A stretch of DNA of 64,000 nt from [Clostridium] innocuum (GCA_012317185.1 CP048838.1:186001-250000); one strand, 5' to 3'; shown: positions 24,699 through 34,098, numbered from the stretch's first letter. Numbers and translations: made by a program. Notes: generated by a model not told the origin, from the sequence alone.

Positions 24699-25613
24699 AT
24701 GGAGCTTTCTATCCTAATTATGAAGCAGCTGCTTGTTATGTTTTCACTGTCAGGTATTGGATTCTTGCTGGCAAAGTTGAAGCTTATTAGCAATGAGGGC
24801 TGTAAAGAGCTCGTAAATCTTCTGTTGTATGCGGTCATACCACTGACTGTACTTAACTCCTTTCTGGTCGAAAAGACACCGGAAAAAACACAGCTTCTTT
24901 TATATTCACTGTTGCTGAGTCTTGCAGTTTTCGCTGTTTCTATGCTGTTATCCTACATTATATATGGGAAAAGAAAAAGAGTTGAAAATTTCTCAGCAGC
25001 ATTCAGTAATGCGGGCTTCATTGGTATTCCACTGGTACAAGCAACTGTTGGACCACACGCAGTATTTTATATTGCAGGCTTTGTAGCCTTTCTGAATATA
25101 TTCCAATGGATTTATGGTGCTTATGTTATGGGAGCGGAACGAAGGATGATTTCTTTTCAGGTAATTGCTAAAAATGCTGTTCTGTTATCCTTTATAACAG
25201 GCTTTACTCTATATTTATGCGACTTGGGTAATATCCTTTTTATAAAGGATATAGCAAATACCGTAGCAAATATGAATTCACCGCTGGCGATGATCATAAT
25301 CGGTGTTTATATGTCGCAGATTTCTTTTATGAGAATGTTACAAAGAGAAAGCAGTTATATCTGCAGCCTGTGTCGCCTTTTCGTGATTCCATTGGCCTCT
25401 CTTGGCTTACTTGCTGTGATTCCCTTAGATTGTTATGAGGTGAAAGTAGCGATATGTATTGTACTTTCTGCACCTGTGGGTGCTAATGTAGCTATGTTTG
25501 CTCAGAAATTTCATCAGGATTATACATATGCAGTAGAAATAGTAATATTATCAACACTGATGTCTGTTGTAACACTTCCATTGATTGTTTATGCCGCACA
25601 GATTGTTTTATAA
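24699..25613 (+). CDS. AEC family transporter
   Basis: A 304-residue membrane protein with about ten hydrophobic segments: LLVMFSLSGIGFLLAKL, AAFSNAGFIGIPLVQATVGP and VLSAPVGANVAMFAQKF are typical AEC motifs. It is the last gene of the mannose-family PTS operon and may export an acid or amine end product of the pathway; this is inference. Distinct from the AEC at 12134. Confidence 0.85.
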   Translation: MELSILIMKQLLVMFSLSGIGFLLAKLKLISNEGCKELVNLLLYAVIPLTVLNSFLVEKTPEKTQLLLYSLLLSLAVFAVSMLLSYIIYGKRKRVENFSAAFSNAGFIGIPLVQATVGPHAVFYIAGFVAFLNIFQWIYGAYVMGAERRMISFQVIAKNAVLLSFITGFTLYLCDLGNILFIKDIANTVANMNSPLAMIIIGVYMSQISFMRMLQRESSYICSLCRLFVIPLASLGLLAVIPLDCYEVKVAICIVLSAPVGANVAMFAQKFHQDYTYAVEIVILSTLMSVVTLPLIVYAAQIVL

Positions 25614-25630
25614 ATATACATTTTGCATAA

Positions 25631-25654
25631 AAAATCCCAGACAGGGATTTTTTT
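25631..25654 (+). terminator. Terminator of the mannose-family PTS operon
   Basis: AAAATCCC-AGACA-GGGATTT followed by seven T, 18 bases after the AEC stop codon. Confidence 0.8.
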
Positions 25655-25768
25655 AGGTTCTTTCTTACTTAAGGGTGTTTGCAAAAGGGAGATTTCAACT
25701 TCTATTGTTAACCACAATAGTATGGAAGTCTCCCTATGTTAAGTTTACCCACAATCGAGAAAGAACCT
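25655..25768. repeat. Palindromic interspersed repeat, copy 2
   Basis: Ends are inverted: AGGTTCTTTCT and AGAAAGAACCT. An inner stem pairs GGGAGATTTCAACTTCTATTGT-like with ACAATAGTATGGAAGTCTCCC-like sequence (some mismatches) around TTAACC. It matches the element at 5977-6094. It directly follows the operon terminator. The rest of the gap (25769-26096) is AT-rich and shows no gene. Confidence 0.8.
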
Positions 25769-26096
25769 TTTTTTATCTATTACTTATCTATTTATCTCTT
25801 ATCCTCGTTCATTGCATAATCTGAACATTGTATGTTTATCAGAGGTTCGTATAATTGAACGGCTGTTGACTTTGACTTTACGTTACTTCTGTATACAGTA
25901 AGCGCGTATTGCTTCCGGATTCCTTTTTCAATTTTAAAGGTGATAGATGCATATCAAATACGTGCAAGGATATATTCATCATAATGAAAAGCAGTCTTAG
26001 GATTGCCGAAATTCATATAAACAATAAAATTTTTTAATATTATAGACGGATATAGAACAATAATTATTAAAATTGAAAAATTTGATTACAAAATTA

Positions 26097-26125
26097 TTGA
26101 CTATAATAATTTATGGCGTTATGAT
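26097..26125 (+). promoter_or_regulatory. Sigma-A promoter of nagB
   Basis: TTGACT, 17-base spacer, TATGAT; about 25 bases of leader before ATG 26151. Near-consensus promoter shows nagB is transcribed on its own. Confidence 0.7.
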
Positions 26126-26150
26126 ATAGTTGTAAAAGGAGGCTACAAAC

Positions 26151-26915
26151 ATGAAAATTGTCGTATGTAAGGATTATGATGATGTCAGTAGAGTTATGGC
26201 AGAAAAGGTGGTCGAACAAATTCGTAAAAAACCTAATTTGGTATTCTGTCTGCCTGCGGGGAACTCTCCTATCGGGATGTACAAATATCTTGTTCAGATG
26301 TACAAAGAGGGAAAGGCTGATTTCTCACAGCTGAGAACATTTGATATGGACGAATATGCAGGGCTGACTCCGGACGATTCACACAGCTTCATTTATTTTA
26401 TGCATCAGCACTTTCTGGATCATGTCAATATCAATATGGATAATGTACGTTATCCGAAAGCAGATGCAGCAGATCTGGATGCGGAGTGTAAACAGTATGC
26501 GCAGGAAATCATTGATGCGGGCGGTCTGGATATCGCAATCACCAGCATTGGTGATGATGGGCATATTGCATTCAATGAACCGGGAGAGTATTTACTGCCA
26601 CGCACACATGTCGTTAAAATGGATGAGGCAACCAGACAGCAGAATGCAAAAGCATTTGCTGACTGTGCAGGAGGTGTTCCGGAATATGCGATTACAACCG
26701 GTATGGAAGAACATATGAAAGCCAAAAAATATTATGTCGTTTGTTCTGGCACCCACAAAGGAAAGCTATTGCATAAGCTGTTCGAAAATGAAAGGCTGGA
26801 TCCTAAATTTCCTGTTTCCTGGCTACGTATGCACCCGGATGTTGAATTTATCATAGATGAGGCAACTGCTGCAGAAATTCAGGAGGATGCACTGGAATAT
26901 TACAGAGAGAAATAA
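26151..26915 (+). CDS. nagB: Glucosamine-6-phosphate deaminase
   Basis: A 254-residue isomerase/deaminase. LPAGNSPIGMYKYL (phosphate loop), FDMDEYAGL (catalytic Asp), and GDDGHIAFNEPGEYL (catalytic His/Glu region) are intact. It turns glucosamine-6-phosphate into fructose-6-phosphate and ammonia. AAAAGGAGG ahead of the ATG. Its position next to the mannose-family PTS operon suggests that system may import an amino sugar, though they are separate transcription units. A hairpin CATTTGAT/ATCAAATG at 26933-26956 follows the stop. Confidence 0.95.
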   Translation: MKIVVCKDYDDVSRVMAEKVVEQIRKKPNLVFCLPAGNSPIGMYKYLVQMYKEGKADFSQLRTFDMDEYAGLTPDDSHSFIYFMHQHFLDHVNINMDNVRYPKADAADLDAECKQYAQEIIDAGGLDIAITSIGDDGHIAFNEPGEYLLPRTHVVKMDEATRQQNAKAFADCAGGVPEYAITTGMEEHMKAKKYYVVCSGTHKGKLLHKLFENERLDPKFPVSWLRMHPDVEFIIDEATAAEIQEDALEYYREK

Positions 26916-27021
26916 ACATAACGGCTCATTTGATTCTCACATCAAATGGGCATTTTATGAAGTCTTTGATACTATACAGCATAGAAAACAAATCAGAATA
27001 TTTCAAAGGGAAAGGAAAGAT

Positions 27022-27350
27022 ATGAAGCTGCAAATTGCAACTGATATTGCAAATACCGAGACAGTATTCAGCATAGCGGATGCAGTCCATGATGTTATTG
27101 ACATACTTGAGGTTGGAACACCGGTAATCACGAAGGAAGGACTAGTACCTGTATACCATGTAAAACTAAGATATCCGAATCTGTGTGTGTTTGCCGATAC
27201 AAATATCATTGATGGCGAAGCTATGGAATGTGAGGATGCCTGTAAAGCTCATGCGGATATCGTAATGTAAGGGCAATGGCAGATACTGCAACAATGAAAG
27301 AGGTTGTTGATACAGAGAACCACTACAAGTCGTTAATTTTATTTGGATGA
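27022..27350 (+). pseudogene. Decayed 3-hexulose-6-phosphate synthase (HxlA/UlaD family) fragment
   Basis: The first 82 codons read as an orotidine-decarboxylase-suprafamily enzyme: QIATDIANTETVFSIADAV, IDILEVGTPVITKEG, CVFADTNIIDGEAMECEDACKAHADIV. The frame then stops at 27270. Shifting frame at that point restores a homologous continuation (VRAMADTATMKEVVDTENHYKS...), which itself ends at 27350, about half the normal 210 residues. Typical Asp of ADLKxxD is altered (ADTNIID). A frameshift plus 3' truncation makes this a pseudogene. AAAGGAAAGAT precedes ATG 27022. Confidence 0.75.
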
Positions 27351-27440
27351 CAGACGGTTTACAGATGCTATACATAGGGAATAAATTCTGGCTTATGTGC
27401 TTGTATGATTTTTTTAATGATAATATTCCATTTCCATATG

Positions 27441-27470
27441 AAAAAGCGGTCTCTTGATAGAGACCGTTTT
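27441..27470 (+). terminator. Terminator downstream of the hxlA remnant
   Basis: CGGTCTCT-TGAT-AGAGACCG followed by TTTT. The stretch 27471-27717 has one open frame without ribosome binding site or recognisable homology and is not called. Confidence 0.75.
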
Positions 27471-27717
27471 CGTGCAATATTGTAGCTGCATTATATTGGT
27501 TATGAATTGGTTTCCTATAGAAATTCAGGTAAAAGATGATCATGTAAAATATAATATTTCTTGGGAGAATCAGAATCATCGCTCAATAGGAGGTATCCTG
27601 CTTTATTATCCCATAAGAAAGTTTTATCCTATATTTCTAAAAGCGACATTATTTAAACCATCTAAGTATGCTGACACAGGATGGGAAAACAAAGATTTTT
27701 AAATATTACCAGCATCC

Positions 27718-29346
27718 TTACAAATTCCGGGATTTCCTTTTATCCTCATACATAGCTTGATCTGCCATGACCAACAGCTTCTGAATTCCCTTATTCCGGG
27801 ATGTATTGCTGGAAAATCCCTTTGCTATTGATAAAGGAAGCTCAGCCGTTTGATTATATTCTTTCAGTCTTTGATCCAGCAGGCTGAACACTGCCTGTGC
27901 GGACATATAATTTTTCTCGCTGAGAACTACAAATTCATCCCCACCTACCCGATATATTTGTCCGATATCTGTAAACACGGTATGCAGGAGGTCGGCAGCA
28001 CTTCGAATAATGGTATCTCCGGCATGATGTCCGTAGGTATCATTGGTATGCTTTAGATTATTGATATCAAACATAAAGACCGTCAGAGGAGCATCTGGTT
28101 TTAGCTTTGCCATTTCCTGACAGCGCTGTTCGTATGCAGAGCGATTCCGTGCTTTTGTCATGGTATCCGTATAGGCAAGCTGGCGGTAAAACTGAATCTG
28201 TTCCTGCTCCTGAGACAGCAGATAAACCTTATGAAAGGAAAAGCAGCTCAGCATGACGATAAACAATAATAATCCGACAATGAAGAATATATTATAGTCA
28301 TCCATTGGATGCAGGTAAAAGGCAGTTAGTGCCACTGTGGAGAATAGGGCAAGGATAAAGAAGGCAAGCAGTATATTGCGGGAATAATCCGTCTTATACA
28401 GGCGAACCTCACGAATCAATGCAAACAGCAAGGCGGCAATACTAACCATCATCAACAGATGGGTAAATGGCAGCATCTGTACAAAATCCAGGATGCCTGC
28501 CTGATAAAGAATACACTGGACAATGGTATTTCCCAACAGTAAAAGCTGAAGCAGGGTCAGGGAACGGCACCGCAGCTTTAATGCGTCATTTATAAAGACC
28601 AGAAGCGGGATTGGCATAAGCATAAAGCTGCAGAAGGATAATAAAACGATACGCAGACTGCCGCTCACATACAGCTGTAATATAGGAGAATCTGTAAGCA
28701 GCCACAGTGCTGTGAGGAAAATGAAGCTCATAAGCGCATATAGCGATGTTTTAGACAACCAGAAGCTGCGGTTCTTCAGCCATATAATCAAAAAAACAAG
28801 AATGATGTCAAGCAGTAGCAGCAGGATTACTGTGATAATGATTCCGGCATTCTCCTGTAAAATATAAAAAGCAAAAGAGGATGCGGAAACCAGCATTGGA
28901 TATTCTATATCAGAGGAAACATTTGAGTAATTGTTTTTGAATTTCAGAAGCAGCTCTTTGCCACTGTCTTCTGATGTAACCGGCATACGCACATATACAT
29001 TACCTAATAATTTAGTATCATCGCGATGATAGCCGTAATCCAGGCGGACTTCGTTATCGATACAAATCTGTACACCGCGGTAGTTGTTTCTGATCACAAG
29101 CATAGTATCCTTCGCTATCTGTGGCAGTGTCCTTTTTCTACTGAAGGTTTTATCACGTATATCTGTCTTTGCCTCAGCTTGAGCGGCTCCATCCTTCCAG
29201 CCGTTCTTTAATACCTCAATATCATTGGATTTCGGTGGTATAACAGCTGCCGGCGGTGTCTTTTGCGGAAAAATAACAGATACCACAAGACATAAGCCAA
29301 TAATCCACAGGCATATGTAAAGAAGCAGCATTTTCTTTCTTGTCAT
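27718..29346 (-). CDS. Membrane diguanylate cyclase (7TM sensor with GGDEF domain)
   Basis: A 542-residue protein. An N-terminal anchor (residues 6-26) is followed by an extracytoplasmic domain (about 30-165) of the 7TMR-DISM type, then seven to eight membrane segments (about 170-390) and a C-terminal GGDEF domain with AYTDTMTKARNRSAYEQR, FMFDINNLKHTNDTYGHHAGD and the intact RVGGDEFVV motif near residue 467. All active-site residues of a c-di-GMP synthase are visible. It is monocistronic; signal unknown. c-di-GMP could matter for the surface locus at 41-50 kb, but nothing here proves this. Confidence 0.88.
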   Translation of the reverse strand: MTRKKMLLLYICLWIIGLCLVVSVIFPQKTPPAAVIPPKSNDIEVLKNGWKDGAAQAEAKTDIRDKTFSRKRTLPQIAKDTMLVIRNNYRGVQICIDNEVRLDYGYHRDDTKLLGNVYVRMPVTSEDSGKELLLKFKNNYSNVSSDIEYPMLVSASSFAFYILQENAGIIITVILLLLLDIILVFLIIWLKNRSFWLSKTSLYALMSFIFLTALWLLTDSPILQLYVSGSLRIVLLSFCSFMLMPIPLLVFINDALKLRCRSLTLLQLLLLGNTIVQCILYQAGILDFVQMLPFTHLLMMVSIAALLFALIREVRLYKTDYSRNILLAFFILALFSTVALTAFYLHPMDDYNIFFIVGLLLFIVMLSCFSFHKVYLLSQEQEQIQFYRQLAYTDTMTKARNRSAYEQRCQEMAKLKPDAPLTVFMFDINNLKHTNDTYGHHAGDTIIRSAADLLHTVFTDIGQIYRVGGDEFVVLSEKNYMSAQAVFSLLDQRLKEYNQTAELPLSIAKGFSSNTSRNKGIQKLLVMADQAMYEDKRKSRNL

Positions 29347-29438
29347 CCTTCCACATCCTTTCTATCCTGATAATTTTAACATACTTTTCATGCACATTAT
29401 ATTTTTTGTTAAATTATCACATAAAAAACTGTTTCACA

Positions 29439-29467
29439 TTGACACTGATTGTTAACTGTGGTAAACT
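29439..29467 (+). promoter_or_regulatory. Sigma-A promoter of the CydDC-like operon
   Basis: TTGACA (29439-29444), 17-base spacer, TAAACT (29462-29467); 39 bases before the start codon at 29507. Confidence 0.7.
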
Positions 29468-29506
29468 TTTATCCGATAAGTTATCTTAAACTAACAAGGA
29501 GGTACT

Positions 29507-31246
29507 ATGATTGACAAACGACTTTTAAAAGAGATGCCGGAAACAAAGCCATATATCATGAAGCAGGTAGCGATGCAGTGGTTCTCTCTGCTATGCAATA
29601 TTGTCTTTGTGGCACTGCTGGCAAATGTACTTTCACACATATTTAATAAAACCGTCAATGAACAGCTTCTGCTTCTGACAACGTGCGGAGTCATTTTGTG
29701 CATCGCACTAAGAGCAGTCTGTGTCCGAAAAGCGAGCTTATATTCCCATGAAGCTTCCTGTCATGTGCGTGAGCAGCTTCGCATGCGACTGTTCAAAAAG
29801 CTGCTGGAAATGAAAAGCAGCTATACCGAAAGCGCACCGACAAGCGAGCTGGTGCAGTTGAGCGTAGAAGGCATTGACCAGCTGGAGATTTACTTCGGCC
29901 GATATCTTCCCCAGTTTTTCTACAGTATGCTTGCCCCGGTTACACTATTCCTGATTCTTGTATGGATGGATGTAAAAAGTGCACTTGTACTCTTACTCTG
30001 TGTACCACTCATTCCAATGTCTATTATCGCAGTACAGAAATTCGCAAAGAAGCTGCTATCCAAATACTGGAGCAGCTATACGACGCTGGGAGACAGCTTT
30101 CTGGAAAATCTGCAGGGTCTTACCACGCTGAAAATATATCAGGCGGATGAATGGAAGCAGCAGGAGATGAATAAGGAAGCGGAAAATTTCCGTAAAATTA
30201 CGATGAAGGTACTGACTATGCAGTTAAATTCTGTCAGTGTCATGGATCTGATTGCATATGGCGGTGCTGCTCTGGGCAGCATTGTCGCAATTCTTGGTTT
30301 TCAAAACGGCAGTCTGTCATTATTTCAGGTGATTTGTATTGTATTGCTATCCTCAGAGTTCTTTATACCGCTGCGTCTGCTGGGCTCCTTCTTTCACATT
30401 GCAATGAATGGAATAGCGGCCAGTGATAAAATATTCCGTATTCTGGACAAACCGCAGAAGCAGGCAGAACAAAAGCAATGGAAAGCAGAGACAGTGGATA
30501 TTCAGCTGCGTGATTTGAGCTTTTCCTATGATGAACAGCGCACTATCCTGAAGCATGTCTATATGCAGCTTAAGCCTGGTCAGTTTACTGCTATCGTTGG
30601 AGAAAGCGGTTCAGGTAAGAGTACGATCGCCAAGCTGATAGCGGGCATTGTCAAGGATTACCACGGGCAGCTGCTGATTGCGGATACACAGCGAAGAGAC
30701 ATTGATGATGATGCCTTTTATCAATCCTTTCTGTATGTCAGTCATCAGCCGTTTATCTTCAAGGGCAGTGTTCGTGAAAATCTGGCAATTGCAAAGGACT
30801 CTCTAAGTGAGGAAGCAATGCTGGAGGCACTACGTAAGGTGGCATTGCTTGATTTCGTCATGGAACAGGGCGGATTGGATATGGAACTGCAGGAACAGGG
30901 TAATAATTTATCGGGCGGACAGAAACAGCGTTTATCCATTGCAAGGGCATTGCTGGCACAGCGGGATGTTTATATCTTTGATGAGGCCGCAAGCAATATC
31001 GATGCAGAGAGTGAGGACGCTATTGTTTCCGTTATTTATAAGCTGGCAGAAACAAAAATGGTAATCATGATTACGCATCGGTTAAAAAGCATAAAAGGCT
31101 GTGATCAGATCTATGTGATTGACCAAGGTACCTGTCAGGAACACGGAAGACATGAGGAACTGCTGCGTTTGCGGGGAACCTATGCAAGGATGTATGAAAA
31201 ACAGCAGGAGCTGGAAGCTATGGAAGGAGCTGAACAGTATGCATAA
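29507..31246 (+). CDS. cydD: CydD-like ABC transporter, fused permease and ATPase
   Basis: A 579-residue half-transporter. Six membrane segments (about 20-310) include the CydD-type stretch GDSFLENLQGLTTLKIYQAD. The ATPase has Walker A GESGSGKST near 365, signature LSGGQKQR and Walker B VYIFDEAASNID. CydDC exports cysteine and glutathione and handles heme, and is needed for cytochrome bd assembly in E. coli. Operon with CydC, YgbA_NO and DUF454 genes. Good ribosome binding site (AAGGAGG). No cydAB is in this window. Confidence 0.82.
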   Translation: MIDKRLLKEMPETKPYIMKQVAMQWFSLLCNIVFVALLANVLSHIFNKTVNEQLLLLTTCGVILCIALRAVCVRKASLYSHEASCHVREQLRMRLFKKLLEMKSSYTESAPTSELVQLSVEGIDQLEIYFGRYLPQFFYSMLAPVTLFLILVWMDVKSALVLLLCVPLIPMSIIAVQKFAKKLLSKYWSSYTTLGDSFLENLQGLTTLKIYQADEWKQQEMNKEAENFRKITMKVLTMQLNSVSVMDLIAYGGAALGSIVAILGFQNGSLSLFQVICIVLLSSEFFIPLRLLGSFFHIAMNGIAASDKIFRILDKPQKQAEQKQWKAETVDIQLRDLSFSYDEQRTILKHVYMQLKPGQFTAIVGESGSGKSTIAKLIAGIVKDYHGQLLIADTQRRDIDDDAFYQSFLYVSHQPFIFKGSVRENLAIAKDSLSEEAMLEALRKVALLDFVMEQGGLDMELQEQGNNLSGGQKQRLSIARALLAQRDVYIFDEAASNIDAESEDAIVSVIYKLAETKMVIMITHRLKSIKGCDQIYVIDQGTCQEHGRHEELLRLRGTYARMYEKQQELEAMEGAEQYA

Positions 31247-32894
31247 AACAGGAAATATTCGATTGATGGCACGTATGAGTCTGCTTGTAAAACCGCTTGC
31301 CCCCCATATGCTGCTGGCTGTGTTTCTTGGTGTAGCCGGTTTTCTGTGTGCGATTTACATTCCGTATTTCAGTGCACTTCTCATCAGCCATATTGCCATA
31401 CAGGCAGCGGATTTCCCAATTGGCGTGTTCTTTGTCATTATGCTGGTGCTGGCATTTCTTCGCGGTATTTTACATTATGGGGAACAGGCCTGCAACCACT
31501 ATATTGCATTTAAGCTGCTTGCCATTCTGCGGGATAGGGTATTCACCGTTCTGCGTCGCCTTGCTCCGGCGCGGCTGGAGGGGCAGGACAAGGGAAATCT
31601 GATTTATCTGATCACCAGTGATATTGAAGCACTGGAGGTGTTTTATGCACATACGATTTCTCCTGTGCTGATTGCAGTTGTCACATCCGGCATACTGCTG
31701 ATACAGTTTGCGAAAATGCACATCCTGTTCTTTATGATAGCATTGCTCGGATATCTGTTCTGTGGCGTCCTGCTGCCTCTTATCATAACAAAGCTGGGAA
31801 CGCAGGAGGGCTGTCAATCCCGGGAGGGGTTTGGAAGATTGAGCAGCTATGTACTGGAATCTCTGCGCGGAATGCAGGATGTGCTGCAATATCGTATCGG
31901 AAGTCAACGTATGGAGGAAATGCAGAGAAAAAGTGAAGAGCTGCACGATACAGCAAAGCGTCTGAAGCTGCACGAAGGGACCTCTTCGATACTCGGAAAT
32001 GCAGTTGTTACGTTATTTACCCTTCTTATGCTGCTGGGCGGCTGTCTGCTGTATCTGCAGGGGACGGTAAGCTTTACAACGGTGTTGATGAGTACCGTGC
32101 TGATGGTATCAAGCTTTGGGCCGGTTCTGGCGCTTGCCAGTCTTTCCAATAATCTACTCATTACCATGGCAAGTGCGAGACGTGTGTTGCAGCTGCTGGA
32201 TGAAAAAGAAGAGGTTGAAGAAATCAGCGGAAAAAAACAGGCAGTCAGCGGGGATATTAAAGTGGAGAATCTGAGCTTTTCCTATGAAGAGGAAGAGGTG
32301 CTGCGCAATGTGCAGGCAACCTTCAAAAAGGGAAAGATTACCGGAATTCACGGAAAAAGCGGTTCCGGGAAATCAACACTGCTGAAGCTGATCATGCGAT
32401 TCTGGAATGTATCACAGGGCAGTATTTCTGTGCACGGCGTTGATTTAAAGGATATCAATACCTCGGATCTGCGTAATATGCAGAGCCTGGTAACACAGGA
32501 AACGGTTCTGTTTCATGATACTATTTTCAATAATATTCGAATTGCAAAGCTGGATGCCTCTGTCGATGAGATTGAAGAAGCCTGCCGCAAAGCGGGAATT
32601 CATGAGTTTATCATGTCACTGCCAAAGGATTATGCGACACCGGTAGCAGAGCTTGGTGATTCTCTTTCCGGAGGAGAGCGTCAAAGGATTGGCTTGGCCA
32701 GAGCATTTCTACATGATTGTGACTGTATCCTTTTGGATGAACCAACCAGTAATCTGGATGCGTTGAACGAAGCAGTTATTCTGAAAAGCATTCAGGCACA
32801 GAAGGATAAAACGATTCTTCTGGTATCGCACAGACCAACTACCATGCGCATTGCGGATACGGTGCTTTCTGTGGAATCCGGGAGAGTCAGCTGA
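31239..32894 (+). CDS. cydC: CydC-like ABC transporter, fused permease and ATPase
   Basis: A 551-residue partner half-transporter: membrane part with RGILHYGEQACNHYIAFKLLAILRD typical of CydC, then Walker A GKSGSGKST near residue 373, LSGGERQR and ILLDEPTSNLD. The frame is open from 31119 but GGAAGGAG and overlap with the cydD stop place the start at ATG 31239. Forms a heterodimer with the preceding protein by family analogy. Confidence 0.82.
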   Translation: MHKTGNIRLMARMSLLVKPLAPHMLLAVFLGVAGFLCAIYIPYFSALLISHIAIQAADFPIGVFFVIMLVLAFLRGILHYGEQACNHYIAFKLLAILRDRVFTVLRRLAPARLEGQDKGNLIYLITSDIEALEVFYAHTISPVLIAVVTSGILLIQFAKMHILFFMIALLGYLFCGVLLPLIITKLGTQEGCQSREGFGRLSSYVLESLRGMQDVLQYRIGSQRMEEMQRKSEELHDTAKRLKLHEGTSSILGNAVVTLFTLLMLLGGCLLYLQGTVSFTTVLMSTVLMVSSFGPVLALASLSNNLLITMASARRVLQLLDEKEEVEEISGKKQAVSGDIKVENLSFSYEEEEVLRNVQATFKKGKITGIHGKSGSGKSTLLKLIMRFWNVSQGSISVHGVDLKDINTSDLRNMQSLVTQETVLFHDTIFNNIRIAKLDASVDEIEEACRKAGIHEFIMSLPKDYATPVAELGDSLSGGERQRIGLARAFLHDCDCILLDEPTSNLDALNEAVILKSIQAQKDKTILLVSHRPTTMRIADTVLSVESGRVS

Positions 32895-33214
32895 TGGAAG
32901 CCGCAGCCAAGCGCGAAAAGGAAAAGCAGGTCATACAGGAAATGATATCCCTGTACTGCCGGAAACAGCATCATGGACAAAGCCTCTGTAAGGAATGTCA
33001 AACGCTTTGCAGGTATGCACATCAGCGCATAGACTGCTGTCCGTTTATGGAAAGCAAGACCTTCTGCAGCAACTGCAGCGTGCATTGCTATCAAAAGGAA
33101 CGGCGTGAACAAATCCGCAGGGTGATGCGCTTCAGCGGACCAAGGATGCTTCTGCACAGACCGCTCATGGTCATTCAGCATATGTGGCTGTCACGAAAGG
33201 AGAGACATACATGA
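32894..33214 (+). CDS. Nitrous oxide-stimulated promoter family protein (YgbA_NO)
   Basis: A 106-residue cysteine-rich cytoplasmic protein. Eight or more Cys are arranged as C..C..C and CC / CSNC..HC pairs (LCKECQTLC, RIDCCPFM, FCSNCSVHCY), followed by RRVMRFSGPRMLLHRP, the YgbA_NO signature. In Proteobacteria ygbA is under NsrR nitric-oxide control. Start overlaps the cydC stop by one base (TGATG). Confidence 0.85.
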   Translation: MEAAAKREKEKQVIQEMISLYCRKQHHGQSLCKECQTLCRYAHQRIDCCPFMESKTFCSNCSVHCYQKERREQIRRVMRFSGPRMLLHRPLMVIQHMWLSRKERHT

Positions 33215-33573
33215 AACCTGTTTATTTTATCATCGGTATCGTATCTATGCTGCTGGGAGCCGTCGGTGTTGTGCTTCCTGTTCTGCCTACGACACCGTTT
33301 CTGCTTCTTTCCGCCTGGTGCTTTGCGAAAAGCTCCCGGCGCTTTCACTGCTGGTTTATCTCAACAGCACTTTATAAAAATCATCTGGATTCCTTTGTAC
33401 AGCACCGCTCCATGACATGGAGAACCAAGTTTTCCCTACTGGCATTTGCCAGTACTATGCTGTTATTTGCCATGTATTTTATGAGTAACCTGTGGCTGCG
33501 TCTGTTTTTGCTTGCACTCATGCTCTTTAAGTATTACTATTTCCTCTTTCGCATTAAAACGATACGGGAATAA
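33211..33573 (+). CDS. DUF454 (YbaN family) membrane protein
   Basis: A 120-residue protein with two to three membrane segments. GAVGVVLPVLPTTPFLLLSAWCFAKSS is the DUF454 hallmark. Start at ATG 33211 overlaps the YgbA_NO stop (ATGA); the frame is open from 33184 but without ribosome binding site. Such proteins often lie with heme or oxygen-related genes; function unknown. Last gene of the operon. Confidence 0.88.
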   Translation: MKPVYFIIGIVSMLLGAVGVVLPVLPTTPFLLLSAWCFAKSSRRFHCWFISTALYKNHLDSFVQHRSMTWRTKFSLLAFASTMLLFAMYFMSNLWLRLFLLALMLFKYYYFLFRIKTIRE

Positions 33574-33604
33574 GATTTCATTAAAGCATTGTATGTATCA
33601 GATA

Positions 33605-33632
33605 AAAAGGTATGCACGCGCATACCTTTTGT
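33605..33632 (+). terminator. Terminator of the CydDC-like operon
   Basis: Perfect stem AAAAGGTATGC/GCATACCTTTT with ACGC loop, followed by T-rich sequence. It may also serve the convergent yjdF gene. Confidence 0.8.
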
Positions 33633-33651
33633 TAGTTGGTAACGTAAAGGG

Positions 33652-34068
33652 TCAACGGCCCTTATGCTTTGCCTTTTTCTTCATCTGCCGCAGACGAAAC
33701 GCTTCCTTCTGTCCTTCTCTGTTCTCCTTTCGTCTTTCAGCTTTCAGCTCTGCGCGTTCCTCCTGCTGCTGTTTTACTGCAAGCTGTGATTTTGTAAGGG
33801 AAAGCCCTGTATCCTGTGCCTTGCGGGCTTCACGCTGCATGCGTTTGGGATTTCGATGGCTTGCCTTTGAGCGCACGGTTTCCACAGGAGCCTGAAAACT
33901 GATGGAATACCAGCAGCCTTTCAGCCATTCATATACCACCTGTTCACTGGGTTCACTTCCAAATACGATTCGCTTCAAATACAGCAGCTGCTGTTCACGG
34001 TATTCGAACAAGCCAATCCAGAAAGGGTCTTCAAAGAAGACAGTAAAGCTTAGCGAAGTCTGATTCAT
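33652..34068 (-). CDS. yjdF: YjdF family protein (DUF2992)
   Basis: A 138-residue protein. The first half (SLSFTVFFEDPFWIGLFE, then VFGSEPSEQVVYEWL) is the DUF2992 core; the second half is a basic, Lys/Arg/Glu/Gln-rich helix (VKQQQEERAELKAERRKENR) ending KKKAKHKGR, as in B. subtilis YjdF. Function unknown; in many Firmicutes the gene is controlled by the yjdF-motif RNA, which binds azaaromatic compounds. Strong GGAGGA ahead of ATG 34068. The leader suggests the same control here. Confidence 0.88.
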   Translation of the reverse strand: MNQTSLSFTVFFEDPFWIGLFEYREQQLLYLKRIVFGSEPSEQVVYEWLKGCWYSISFQAPVETVRSKASHRNPKRMQREARKAQDTGLSLTKSQLAVKQQQEERAELKAERRKENREGQKEAFRLRQMKKKAKHKGR

Positions 34069-34098
34069 AATGCTTCCTCCTTATATACTTCATAAGGA

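Noticed and set aside
27454..27702. 82-aa open frame downstream of the hxlA remnant
   Set aside because: Starts within a terminator hairpin, no ribosome binding site, no recognisable homology.
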